This document shows, piece by piece, positions 7,983 through 15,441 of a DNA stretch of 25,545 nt (positions are counted from its first letter, which is position 1; the number at the start of each line of letters is the position of its first letter). Source of the stretch: a virus. The position numbers were made by a program, and so were the translations under genes. The notes under the pieces are model-generated. The model made no database searches. It had not been told where the DNA came from and saw only the letters and a program-made list of their open reading frames with translations. Location: positions 1 to 25,545 of IMG/VR virus record IMGVR_UViG_3300031841_000964. One strand, 5' to 3'.

Positions 7983-8539
7983 TACACCACCTTCAAAACA
8001 GCATAGAACAACACTATAGCAGAAGTAGCGCCAAGTAGCGCACTCACATACTCCAATATAAACTTCAAGGGATTCTCTGGCTTCTCCATAACTGGCTGTT
8101 TTACAACTGGCTGTTTTACAACTGGCTGTTTCACAACTGGGTTAGGAGTCGCAGCCTTAGCCGCAGCCCTAGCTTCCCGCCGTTTTTGTTTAGCCAAATA
8201 CTTACGATGTGCAGCCTTGTTCCTCTCAAAAATCGTTCTGTACTCTTCAAGCGTTGCTATTCGGTAGTGATCCTTTTTCGTTTTTGTAATGTACCCTTTA
8301 CTGGTACCGCTTTGACTAAGCCACTTACGTAGCTCTTGCTTGTTTTTGGGTTTAGGTGCTAAGTCTGAGGCGGGAATTATCTTCCACATTCCTGTCAGCG
8401 TGGCGCTACCACCCAAACTCGACAGTATATCGTACAGATGCGCTGTCCTACTGTGCGGTTTTACTGGGTGAGGAGCGCGTTCCTCCGTAGTTTCTTCAGC
8501 CCAATCGTGCCCGTATATATTTTTTATTTTCGTATCCAT
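7982..8539 (-). CDS. tail-anchored protein with winged-helix-like N-terminus
   Basis: A 185-aa protein in three parts. Residues about 30-100 (HLYDILSSLGGSATLTGMWKII..., ELRKWLSQSGTSKGYITK..., DHYRIATLEEY) look like a winged-helix fold. Residues 100-135 form a very basic helix (RNKAAHRKYLAKQKRREARAAAKAA), followed by a VVKQP repeat linker encoded by 15-bp tandem repeats. The last 26 residues (FILEYVSALLGATSAIVLFYAVLKVV) form one transmembrane helix. The start at 8539 overlaps the DNA polymerase stop as TAATG, with GGAG upstream. The layout suggests a DNA-binding protein fixed to the inner membrane, perhaps tethering the replisome. Holins also have few TMs but lack the DNA-binding-like domain. 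Confidence 0.65.
   Translation of the reverse strand: MDTKIKNIYGHDWAEETTEERAPHPVKPHSRTAHLYDILSSLGGSATLTGMWKIIPASDLAPKPKNKQELRKWLSQSGTSKGYITKTKKDHYRIATLEEYRTIFERNKAAHRKYLAKQKRREARAAAKAATPNPVVKQPVVKQPVVKQPVMEKPENPLKFILEYVSALLGATSAIVLFYAVLKVV
8090..8140. repeat. 15-bp tandem repeat, 3.4 copies, coding
   Basis: The unit AACTGGCTGTTTTAC recurs at 8090, 8105 and 8120 (the third with one change), with a partial fourth from 8135. In the minus-strand gene it encodes the (VVKQP)n linker between the basic helix and the C-terminal membrane segment, so copy number would set linker length. Confidence 0.85.
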
Positions 8540-10371
8540 TATTCGCAATCTCCGTATGCGTTTGCTACGCCACTCTCACATTCAAGTGGCAACCCTTCGG
8601 CCCATGTCGGGACGTACCTCATGCACTTCTCAACATATTGTTGGGCCGTTTCTGCTTCAGACTCAGGTACACATGCGATAACTGAGTCGTGAACTGTAAG
8701 TACCGCTCGGTACTTGTTATTTATTAAGAGCATCTGGTCACCTATCACGCACCGTGCTAGGGCTTGGCAGACATTCTCTATGACTTTCCCACCGTAGATC
8801 CGTGTTCGGCCTCGGCGGGTCTTGTAGCTGTACTCAACCCCCCGCTCACCTTGCTCCCCACGTAGATCCTGATAACGCATTAGGAGCTTAGACGGTAGAC
8901 GTATGGCTTCTTGATTTCCTATAACCTTAATCGCACCTTCTCTGCCAAACTGTATGGAGTCACCCCGTTCCATGCCAGCGATTGCATGTTGGGCTTCTCG
9001 CCATACTTGGCTGATCCTCCAGTTTGCGTCACGATAGATATTGATGATGCGCCGTGCTTCGTCCAGCGATATGTCCGTACCAAACGATTTCAACTGTGCT
9101 TGAAACTTGAGCGCCCCCATACCATAACCGGCACCGAGGATTGTGGTCTTACCGACGAACCGCTGGTCTTTTGTTATCTGATCTTCCGGTGTTTCGTATA
9201 TACGTGCTGCCATCTTGACGTACACATCTTCTTTGTTGCGAAACGCATCAGTCAGGTCATCTTGCCCTGCAAACCACGCCAGCACCCGTGCTTCGATCTG
9301 CGATGAGTCACAGTCGATCAACGTGTACCCCCTCGGCGCTATGATGCTTCTCTTTAACATCTTACCGTTTGGCCCACGGCTAGGTAGGTTTTGTAGGTTG
9401 ATCTTGTCATCCCCACCCCACCTACCAGTGTGCGCTGCGTAGTACCTCACAGGAACCGGCAGAGTACCGCGCCCCGCTATGTCGATGAACCGCTGCGTGC
9501 GAGTCTCTTCCAGCGTACTTTTGTTACCTAGTCTGGCGGCTACCAGTGCTTGCACCGATGGGTTTTCATGCTCGGCAAGTGCCTTGAACCCTTCATCTGT
9601 TTTAGCAAATGCGAAGGTCTCTTTGCCTGTAGTGGGGCTGACCTTGGTAGGTGGTTCGACACCTTTAGAACGCAGTAACTCCGCAAACTTGTCGTTACTC
9701 ATTAGTTCTTTCTTGTCGGTCACACCGGCATCGGATAACAAGTTATCTTTATACTGCTTGATGTTCTCAAGGTGCTGCGCCAATAAGTCTTGGTCTAGCT
9801 CCAGCATCGGGTTAATGAACATACGTAAGGTGCAGTCGATGATCCTTAGTTCCTTCTTAGGGAAGCCTTGCTTCAAGAAAATGTTGAACAGGTCATACGT
9901 AAGCTGCACGTCGTTGATGCAGTAGTCGCCGTAACGATCTAACTCATCGTCAGTAAAATCCAAGCGGCGTTTATTTAGCGCGTTAAGTATCTCGGTACCT
10001 TTAGCACCTATATTGTATCTTTCCGCAAGCGCCTTGAGGCTTCCACCAACCTCCACCCCATGTACAGCACGGGCAATACAAAGAGTATCAGCGTAAACGC
10101 GAGGGCGAATACCAAATTTCCAAGATAATATAGCGCCATCGAACATAGTGTTGTGAGCCAGCAGCATACTGTTAGCCCAGTCAAACCCGCCAAGGTATTC
10201 TTTAAGTTCTTCGTGCGTTCCCGAAGCCCATTCAATGTCGCCATTATTTACCTTTACCCCTACGCCTACGATCTCAAAACGCGGATCGCGTACGTATTCT
10301 TCAGTCGTCATTTTTGTTAACGAGAAGTCCCTACTGTAGAACGTCTCGAAGTCCAAAGTTATAAGATCCAT
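8539..10371 (-). CDS. polA: family A DNA polymerase with 3'-5' exonuclease
   Basis: A 610-aa replicative polymerase in the phage Pol I family. Exonuclease motifs: DFE at residues 7-9, HNTMFD with D78, and YCIND with Y150 and D154, so proofreading should be active. Polymerase motif A is DCDSSQIEAR (D355, E360), motif B RFVGKTTILGAGYG (R404, K408, L412, Y416) and motif C VHDS (D562). The position equal to E. coli Phe762 is Leu (L412), and the residue after the motif A Asp is Ser rather than Tyr. No 5' nuclease domain is present, as is usual in phages. ATG follows the COQ4-like stop directly (TAAATG), with GGGAAG as ribosome binding site, so translation is coupled to that gene. Confidence 0.96.
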   Translation of the reverse strand: MDLITLDFETFYSRDFSLTKMTTEEYVRDPRFEIVGVGVKVNNGDIEWASGTHEELKEYLGGFDWANSMLLAHNTMFDGAILSWKFGIRPRVYADTLCIARAVHGVEVGGSLKALAERYNIGAKGTEILNALNKRRLDFTDDELDRYGDYCINDVQLTYDLFNIFLKQGFPKKELRIIDCTLRMFINPMLELDQDLLAQHLENIKQYKDNLLSDAGVTDKKELMSNDKFAELLRSKGVEPPTKVSPTTGKETFAFAKTDEGFKALAEHENPSVQALVAARLGNKSTLEETRTQRFIDIAGRGTLPVPVRYYAAHTGRWGGDDKINLQNLPSRGPNGKMLKRSIIAPRGYTLIDCDSSQIEARVLAWFAGQDDLTDAFRNKEDVYVKMAARIYETPEDQITKDQRFVGKTTILGAGYGMGALKFQAQLKSFGTDISLDEARRIINIYRDANWRISQVWREAQHAIAGMERGDSIQFGREGAIKVIGNQEAIRLPSKLLMRYQDLRGEQGERGVEYSYKTRRGRTRIYGGKVIENVCQALARCVIGDQMLLINNKYRAVLTVHDSVIACVPESEAETAQQYVEKCMRYVPTWAEGLPLECESGVANAYGDCE

Positions 10372-11085
10372 TTACTTCCCTTTTTGTTTGCGTAACCTAT
10401 CCATCATTGCCTTATATTTTGTGGGCTGACGTACACCGATACTTTGCTGCACAACCTCCAAAGGCTGACCTAACAAAGCAGGCCAATCTATACCGGCAAG
10501 CCACTGCGATTTCCTACCATGCCAGTACGCTTCAAAGGATGCGCTAAAAACACCCCATCCCTTTCTCCTAGCGTGGGTTATAGTCATGGGTATCGTCATA
10601 GCGATGATGCCTAGATTCGCAAAGTTACCGTGCAAGAACCAAAGAAGCACCACTTCACCAAAGGGGTTGCGTTCGTAACCGGTGACCGTGTGCGTAAGAT
10701 CATGCTGATCCCTATACCACTTAATGTAGGTGTTGAACTCTGACTCTGATGGCTTCTCGCCTTTGCCCTTGGTATCGCCTGCAAACTGCGCGGTGGAACG
10801 GCCTGTTTCTATTAAAAACTTTGAGTATTCGTTGCCAAGACTGCCAATAGGCATAGCCTGCAAGCGGTCTACGTCATCTAACACGTTAACCAGAGACTCT
10901 TTGTTCGATATTACCCTAGAGCCTAGATCCGTACTCCTAAACAGTTTGTGCTGCTTACGCACCGACTTGGTTGACAGCCAATTGAAAAGAACAAACGCTG
11001 CCGCCAAGTCATCTGGGTTCTTATAAAGACGGCGCAGTGCATTGAACACGCTACGCCATTTCAATTTGAATTTAGCTACACCCAT
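10372..11085 (-). CDS. coq4: COQ4-like ubiquinone biosynthesis family protein
   Basis: A 237-aa protein that matches the COQ4 family along its length. It contains the signature HDxxH(x11)E as HDLTHTVTGYERNPFGE, giving H128, D129, H132 and E144 as the metal site. Family-like blocks flank it: NPDDLAAAFVLFNWL near 23-37, DVDRLQAMPIGSLGNEYSKFL near 71-91, and FEAYWHGRKSQWLAGIDWPALLGQPLEVVQQSIGV near 184-218. COQ4 proteins act in coenzyme Q synthesis; recent work assigns them the oxidative decarboxylation at ring carbon 1 and they also organise the Q complex. The gene overlaps the radical SAM gene by 10 nt and abuts polA, so it is fully embedded in the phage operon and not a stray host fragment. 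Whether it works on quinones in the infected cell is unknown. Confidence 0.82.
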   Translation of the reverse strand: MGVAKFKLKWRSVFNALRRLYKNPDDLAAAFVLFNWLSTKSVRKQHKLFRSTDLGSRVISNKESLVNVLDDVDRLQAMPIGSLGNEYSKFLIETGRSTAQFAGDTKGKGEKPSESEFNTYIKWYRDQHDLTHTVTGYERNPFGEVVLLWFLHGNFANLGIIAMTIPMTITHARRKGWGVFSASFEAYWHGRKSQWLAGIDWPALLGQPLEVVQQSIGVRQPTKYKAMMDRLRKQKGK

Positions 11086-11900
11086 TGCTTATACCTCTCG
11101 ACTGTTTCAGGCTTTGCACACGGAACGTCGCACACGCTGCAAGGAGCTATGGCATCTCGGTTGCCATTGATAAGCTCGGTGTAGATGCGACGTAGCTCTT
11201 CGTTGTCGCGCCATTCCCTAAACATGTTTACGTCTTTGACGTTGGCGAAGCCGATTTGATGCGACCAGTCGTTACAGCACATCTGTAGCTCGCCATCAAA
11301 GTTTATAAAGATCCCCCGCATTGGGTGGACGCACGGGCCTTTTACAGCAGTGCCGCCAGCAATTAGCCCCGCTCGGTGATTAAAGACATGCGCGTACAGA
11401 AAGTTACCGCCCTTGGGATCTGGAAAATCAGGTAGTACGTTTATGTCTTCAACTGATCCGCCGTCAGGTTTCCAGTAATCTTCGATCCGCTCGCCGTTAT
11501 CTAAGCGCGGGTACTTTGCTCGCCTCGCTAGGAAGTCCTCTTCTGTCGTATAGGTATTCAGTACAAGGTTGTCTAGCTGCCGGTAGTATTTCCAATACCG
11601 ATCAAGCCTCCAGCCATTAGTTGTTACCTGTGTCTTATACCGATTCGGTTTGCGAAGAAGGCGTTTAATTATGTCTTCAAACTGCGGGTGGTTAGTGCTC
11701 TCACCTCGCCCAGCAAGGATCACGGTGCCACTGAACCTCCACTCCTCTATCTGATCCATGATCTGATCAAACAATTCCAGACTCATGTTCTGGTTGTTAT
11801 TGGGGTATATAGACGCATCAGACCGTGGGCAGAACGAACAAGTGCGATTGCATAAGTCCGTTATGTTTATGTCGATCTGACCAAGCCCCCTCAAGTCCAC
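11076..11900 (-). CDS. radical SAM / SPASM-type enzyme
   Basis: A 274-aa radical SAM protein. The cluster motif is CNRTCSFC (CxxxCxxC, residues 17-24 from this start), followed by ILAGRGESTNHPQFEDII, which fits the SAM-binding GGE region, and TQVTTNGWRL. The C-terminus has a SPASM-like second set of cysteines: GPCVHPMRGIFINFDGELQMCC and APCSVCDVPC. SPASM enzymes often modify peptides or bind auxiliary clusters, but the substrate cannot be read from the sequence. I use GTG at 11900, with AGGA nine bases upstream; an in-frame TTG at 11927 would add nine residues. It overlaps the upstream small gene and, by 10 nt, the COQ4-like gene, so the two enzymes are translationally coupled. Confidence 0.88.
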   Translation of the reverse strand: MDLRGLGQIDINITDLCNRTCSFCPRSDASIYPNNNQNMSLELFDQIMDQIEEWRFSGTVILAGRGESTNHPQFEDIIKRLLRKPNRYKTQVTTNGWRLDRYWKYYRQLDNLVLNTYTTEEDFLARRAKYPRLDNGERIEDYWKPDGGSVEDINVLPDFPDPKGGNFLYAHVFNHRAGLIAGGTAVKGPCVHPMRGIFINFDGELQMCCNDWSHQIGFANVKDVNMFREWRDNEELRRIYTELINGNRDAIAPCSVCDVPCAKPETVERYKQWV

Positions 11901-12157
11901 GACTTGCCGTCCTTTTCTGTTAGCCAAACACGGTAGTCGCCATCATTAGTGACCTTGCGACTTGTTATCTTCCAACCACGCCGCGCAGCAGCCACACGGA
12001 ACGCCCGTACTTTGTGTCCGTAGGGGTCAGTCACAACGAAAGAGTCTCCCAAACCCATACGGTCTAACGTGTTCTCGTATGGACGTTGATGGCTGTACTG
12101 TTTATCAAACAGTAGAACCCCCTTCTCGATCACGATGTCCTCTAGTTCGTCGCTCAC
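11891..12157 (-). CDS. small phage protein, DUF7303-like
   Basis: An 88-aa protein with the layout 'RPYENTLDRMGLGDSFVV...AFRVAAARRGWKITSRKV..DGDYRVWLT'. I recognise this as a small phage family (similar to DUF7303) in which a short 'xxxGDSFxV' strand is followed by an alpha/beta unit. Function is unknown. The start codon is GTG at 12157, overlapping the stop of the previous gene as GTGA. The last bases overlap the radical SAM start. Confidence 0.65.
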   Translation of the reverse strand: MSDELEDIVIEKGVLLFDKQYSHQRPYENTLDRMGLGDSFVVTDPYGHKVRAFRVAAARRGWKITSRKVTNDGDYRVWLTEKDGKSWT

Positions 12158-12336
12158 GCTTCTTCCTTCTCCACAACACGGGTGACAATCACATCAGTAG
12201 TGATTGGCTTGCGTACCCAGTTACCCCAAGAACCACGATCATCTATGACTTTGTACTGCGCCATCTCTTCGTCCTTGGCCTCTATTACTACCTGCCGTTC
12301 TACAGTCTCCGAGAAAGTTACAACAAACCTTTTCAT
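12154..12336 (-). CDS. small unknown protein
   Basis: A 60-aa protein, MKRFVVTFSETVERQVVIEAKDEEMAQ..., with beta-strand and helix alternation ending in VIVTRVVEKEEA. Not recognised; the 'VxAxDeexAxyk' pattern is common in tiny phage proteins with a beta-beta-alpha start. I take the ATG at 12336, one base after the upstream TGA and behind a G-rich ribosome binding site, in place of the longer frame that begins at 12453 inside the upstream gene. Confidence 0.6.
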   Translation of the reverse strand: MKRFVVTFSETVERQVVIEAKDEEMAQYKVIDDRGSWGNWVRKPITTDVIVTRVVEKEEA

Positions 12337-12337
12337 C

Positions 12338-12568
12338 TCAACCCCCCAACCGTTTAATTTCAGCGTCAATATAAAACCGGATCTTCTTCGCATCGCGTAG
12401 CTCGTCACTGTGAGATGCCTCACCCATGCGGTAACACGCACGGAATATCTCACCGATCTGCGCGTTCATGTTCTTATGTGAGATTAGATCTTGTAGCTCC
12501 TGCGCGTCAGCAGGTAACTCGTAATACGATGCAGTGCTGCCATCACTGACAGCGGTACCCTTCTTCAT
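12338..12568 (-). CDS. DUF3310-like small phage protein
   Basis: A 76-aa protein. The segment YYELPADAQELQDLISHKNMNAQIGEIFRACYRMGEASHSDELRDAKKIRFYIDAEIKRL follows the DUF3310 pattern, in which 'HY...E..D.I......F..Gni.KYi.R.g.K...edL.KA..Yl..el' is conserved. DUF3310 proteins are common in phages, sometimes called nucleotide kinase-like, with no firm function. AGGAGA lies seven bases before the ATG. It is separated by nine bases from the nuclease gene upstream. Confidence 0.65.
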   Translation of the reverse strand: MKKGTAVSDGSTASYYELPADAQELQDLISHKNMNAQIGEIFRACYRMGEASHSDELRDAKKIRFYIDAEIKRLGG

Positions 12569-12577
12569 CTGTCTCTC

Positions 12578-12910
12578 CTAGAAGTCAAACGCCAACTGGC
12601 GATCATCGACTTCAACTTCAGTTTTACACATGAGGATGTCTGCCACTGTGTGCAGGTTCTCCTCGTTCACTACGGCGGCTATGCCTCCCGCTTCTACAAT
12701 CTGACGCAGGTTCATGTCTTGTAGTGCAGTGGTTTTTCCCTTCCCCGCCTTGCACTCAATACCAAAGAACTTGCCGTTGTAGCACCCCACAATATCCGGT
12801 ACACCGCTCTTACCGTACCCGCCTGTCACGGGGTAAAAGTAGTATGCACCTAACTGCTTTAGGGTAGCCGCCACCTTCTTCTTAACCTTCGCCTCCGGCG
12901 TCATCGCCAT
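12578..12910 (-). CDS. VRR-NUC domain nuclease
   Basis: A 110-aa stand-alone VRR-NUC protein of the PD-(D/E)XK superfamily. Motifs: an N-terminal helix KVKKKVAATLKQLGAYYFY, then GGYGKSGVPDIVGCYNGKFFGIECKAGKGKTTALQ with D39, E52, K54 and Q64 as active-site residues. These enzymes cut branched DNA such as Holliday junctions or flaps and in phages probably resolve replication and packaging intermediates. GGAG precedes the ATG by seven bases; the start overlaps the upstream coiled-coil gene by 29 nt. A second ATG two codons later is also possible. Confidence 0.9.
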   Translation of the reverse strand: MAMTPEAKVKKKVAATLKQLGAYYFYPVTGGYGKSGVPDIVGCYNGKFFGIECKAGKGKTTALQDMNLRQIVEAGGIAAVVNEENLHTVADILMCKTEVEVDDRQLAFDF

Positions 12911-13115
12911 TGTTTATCTCCTCTAACAAACTGGTTACGCTGGTCGTCAGTTTCTTCATCTCACGCTGGTTTGTTTTTATGGCTTTAGCTAGAAACTGCA
13001 TATCGTCCAGCATCTCTTCCGTTGTTCTAGCAAGGCTCTCTACCGCCCGTAGACCAACAAGAACCTCCTCCAACGTCTGCTCGTCAATCTCAAGCTCAAC
13101 GCTTACCTTCGCCAT
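12882..13115 (-). CDS. small coiled-coil protein
   Basis: A 77-aa protein with a short beta-like start (MAKVSVELEIDEQ) and a long heptad helix over residues 13-68 (LVGLRAVESLARTTEEMLDDMQFLAKAI...KKLTTSVTSLLEEI), ending in an acidic Gly tail. Not recognised. GGAGAGACAG lies directly before the ATG. It is the first gene after the 13152-13169 palindrome pair and overlaps the VRR-NUC gene, which suggests joint expression. Confidence 0.6.
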   Translation of the reverse strand: MAKVSVELEIDEQTLEEVLVGLRAVESLARTTEEMLDDMQFLAKAIKTNQREMKKLTTSVTSLLEEINNGDDAGGEG

Positions 13116-13151
13116 ACTGTCTCTCCGTGGGAACTAATTTCAATCAGCAAT

Positions 13152-13169
13152 GTTATAACGGGTTATAAC
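13152..13169. promoter_or_regulatory. paired GTTATAAC palindromes, possible operator
   Basis: Two copies of the perfect 8-bp palindrome GTTATAAC lie 2 bp apart in the 58-nt gap between the 104-aa unknown gene and the coiled-coil gene. The spacing from centre to centre is 10 bp, one helical turn, as expected for a repressor or activator site. I found no convincing -35 box nearby, so I do not call a promoter. Confidence 0.35.
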
Positions 13170-13173
13170 TTCT

Positions 13174-13488
13174 TCATCCGTAGACCCAGTAGCTATCCTG
13201 CCCCGTTCGTAACCCTATGCCTTCTACCTCCGACTGTTGTGGCTCCAACATATTTAGAACCACTAACTTTTTCCGTAGGTCTGCCGGTAGGGTTTCCACA
13301 CCAAAGTACCTAGCTTTGTATGGCGAGTCAACACATTCCGCGCCCAGACATGTGACTTGCCACGCATCTTGGTCAGGATCTACTTTTACGTGATAGACCG
13401 GCCCCTTATGCGTTAACTTGTTTTGGTTGCCCAGCGTGATGGCTATGTCCTCGACCATACGTAGCGTCTCGAAGTATCTAGCTGACAT
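13174..13488 (-). CDS. small unknown protein
   Basis: About 104 aa, starting MSARYFETLRMVEDIAITLGNQNKL.... It contains VYHVKVDPDQDAWQVTCLGAECV, a possible small beta sheet. Not recognised. Several in-frame ATGs exist (13536, 13503, 13497, 13488); I prefer 13488 because GAGG is nine bases upstream and the overlap with the previous gene is only 11 nt. It is the last gene of the operon that begins with the MoxR ATPase. Confidence 0.55.
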   Translation of the reverse strand: MSARYFETLRMVEDIAITLGNQNKLTHKGPVYHVKVDPDQDAWQVTCLGAECVDSPYKARYFGVETLPADLRKKLVVLNMLEPQQSEVEGIGLRTGQDSYWVYG

Positions 13489-14335
13489 AGAACTCATCCT
13501 CATCCACACGCATACCAACGCTATGCACGTAGTCACCTATTTGTGCCACGCTCAGTACACTCAGCTTACCTACCAACTCGTTGTATTCTTCTGACCCCTC
13601 AGCGAAACGCACAGGTCGAGTATCGTCCGCCAAGTGTATGGGACTCCCAATTTTGCTGTACTCGTTAACTGATTCTAAGGAAAGGCCCGTGACTGTCTGC
13701 CGCCCACTACGGTCTTGGCCTACGTGAACGAACATGGGGCTTCCGCCAAACCCCTGTAGGTCTTGGGCATTCTGGGCAAACTGCAAGGTGTCCTGCACAA
13801 GTTGCTTAGTCTCGCCGTCGGTGATCTGTTCTAGCATAGCCGCCAAGGAGCGGAACGCAGGGGAATTCATACCGCCTGCACTGAAACCTAACTTGCGTAG
13901 GGCTTCTAGGCATTTGCTCCGCTCTGAACTTGTGTACCCCTCTCGGGTTGAAGCATATAAAGTGGCATTCATCGCGGCGATTTCAGCCACGTTGAACTCG
14001 GGCAGTGCTGCCGCTGCTTTCTTAACCGCCGTCTGAAGGTTCTTGCTCCAGAACATACGGTATTCAATCACACGGCTCTTAGCGTAGTACACCTTCTCAC
14101 CGCCTTCGGGACGCACACCAATAATCCCCCGTGCGTACTTCTCATGTGGGTAATAGACCCAGCATGAAGTGTGATTATCAACGCCCCTGCTGAATCTTAC
14201 CCCCCGCATCTTTCGGCTAAGTACGTGCTGAAAGTCAGCTAAGTCTTCGCGTGGAGTCGTTTCTTGAGGCCCAGCCGTTATATCTTTGACCTTAGCAACA
14301 AGGTCGCTGTCAGGCGCGTCTATGTATTGAGTCAT
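13478..14335 (-). CDS. unknown phage protein in the MoxR-VWA operon
   Basis: A 285-aa protein from the ATG at 14335, which has AGGAGA upstream; the preceding gene stops two bases before it. No signal peptide or TM. Residues about 55-100 (GVRFSRGVDNHTSCWVYYPHEKYARGIIGVRP...VYYAKSRVIEY) look like a beta-rich domain, and 110-200 are helical with FRSLAAMLEQITDGETKQLVQDTLQF. I do not recognise a family. Tight spacing with the 367-aa protein, metallopeptidase-VWA and MoxR genes suggests a shared function, possibly as a client or scaffold. Confidence 0.6.
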   Translation of the reverse strand: MTQYIDAPDSDLVAKVKDITAGPQETTPREDLADFQHVLSRKMRGVRFSRGVDNHTSCWVYYPHEKYARGIIGVRPEGGEKVYYAKSRVIEYRMFWSKNLQTAVKKAAAALPEFNVAEIAAMNATLYASTREGYTSSERSKCLEALRKLGFSAGGMNSPAFRSLAAMLEQITDGETKQLVQDTLQFAQNAQDLQGFGGSPMFVHVGQDRSGRQTVTGLSLESVNEYSKIGSPIHLADDTRPVRFAEGSEEYNELVGKLSVLSVAQIGDYVHSVGMRVDEDEFYVS

Positions 14336-14337
14336 GG

Positions 14338-15441
14338 TTACTCTCCTTTCGTTGTTGTAACTAAACCGCAGGCACGGTTGGCCCATCGGTTGAAGTGTGC
14401 GCGTACCCTCTTGGCATCTTCTGAGGTGGTAGCGTGTCTCATACCAGACTTAATCATGTAGGTAGTAAGTAGTGGTAAACGTAACTCATGGTCACTTGTA
14501 GTTATTATCTCTTGTACCTTGTCCCCATCAAACGTCTGCTGGTCTACCCAATAAAAGCCTTTCAGTACATTGTGCTCTCGCAACGTGTCCTTGGCGCTAC
14601 GCACATACTGCCAGTCATCAATGGGTAACATCTTTCCTACAGAACACGCCCACTGCCAGAACTCATCAAGGTGTGGTTTTAGTTGTTTCTTACGTTCCTT
14701 GTCCACACGCGACTTGGGGTTGACCGGCTTGAACTCAGGACTGATGAGTTTCCAAGTATCCATGTTGGTCGGAAACACGCCGGTCTTTTCCATAAGCTCT
14801 GGATCTGGCACGTATGCGTTCCTAGCGAATGTCAGATACTTGCAGTCATCCTCGCGTTGGTATTGTGCAGTCCAGTAATCCCGCGAACTTTGAGTGACGG
14901 GACTGCTGTTTACCCAATGATCCCACTGCCTTGCATCGACTGACCGACTCTTGGGCAGATAATACTTTCGGTGGGGCGGTGGGTTTTGTTGGTGTATCAC
15001 CTTGATGTGCTGCCTACCATCGGTACCGCCAACATACATCAGACCTTTAGGTAAGAACTCAGCTAGAAACTGATACCGACTTGTGTGTGCATGGCCGCCT
15101 GACCCATTGCGTACCTTGACCGTCTCTAGGTATGAGCCATCGGGTTGCGGTTGAATCTCCCACACAATAGGTGACAGGTTATATGTATCCTCCGCAGATA
15201 CAGGCACCGAATTGGGTCGGTAGTAGCCGCGATTAAACACTGGGTCGCCGTAATTACCGTCGCACAAGGCGTAGCAGGTAGGTGATAACTTAACAATGTG
15301 TTCCCACTTACGATCCCGTCTGTCGGCAGGACGTAGATCGTCCTCCTTCTTGTGATACTTACTGACCAACGGTTTGGTCTGGTTGTATTTGCGCTCGATA
15401 TGCCAGAACGAGTCCAGCCCTTTCTTATATGCGTATGCCAT
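14338..15441 (-). CDS. unknown phage protein in the MoxR-VWA operon
   Basis: A 367-aa protein rich in Trp, Tyr, His and basic residues. It starts MAYAYKKGLDSFWHIERKY... at an ATG overlapping the VWA stop as TAATG. The N-terminal half (RKWEHIVKLSPTCYALCDG, PIVWEIQPQPDGSYLETVKVRNG, SRYQFLAEFLPKGLMYVG) appears beta-rich and resembles part of the next gene's product (VYYPHEKYARGIIGVRP) only loosely. The C-terminal half is helical with basic clusters (SRVDKERKKQLKPHLDEFWQWA). No catalytic motif recognised. It is likely a partner of the AAA+/VWA pair because translation is coupled to it. Confidence 0.6.
   Translation of the reverse strand: MAYAYKKGLDSFWHIERKYNQTKPLVSKYHKKEDDLRPADRRDRKWEHIVKLSPTCYALCDGNYGDPVFNRGYYRPNSVPVSAEDTYNLSPIVWEIQPQPDGSYLETVKVRNGSGGHAHTSRYQFLAEFLPKGLMYVGGTDGRQHIKVIHQQNPPPHRKYYLPKSRSVDARQWDHWVNSSPVTQSSRDYWTAQYQREDDCKYLTFARNAYVPDPELMEKTGVFPTNMDTWKLISPEFKPVNPKSRVDKERKKQLKPHLDEFWQWACSVGKMLPIDDWQYVRSAKDTLREHNVLKGFYWVDQQTFDGDKVQEIITTSDHELRLPLLTTYMIKSGMRHATTSEDAKRVRAHFNRWANRACGLVTTTKGE

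Noticed and set aside
10372-11085. COQ4-like gene as a host fragment or assembly chimera
   Set aside because: It overlaps the radical SAM gene by 10 nt and joins polA as TAAATG, with no change in gene spacing or style, so it belongs to the phage operon.
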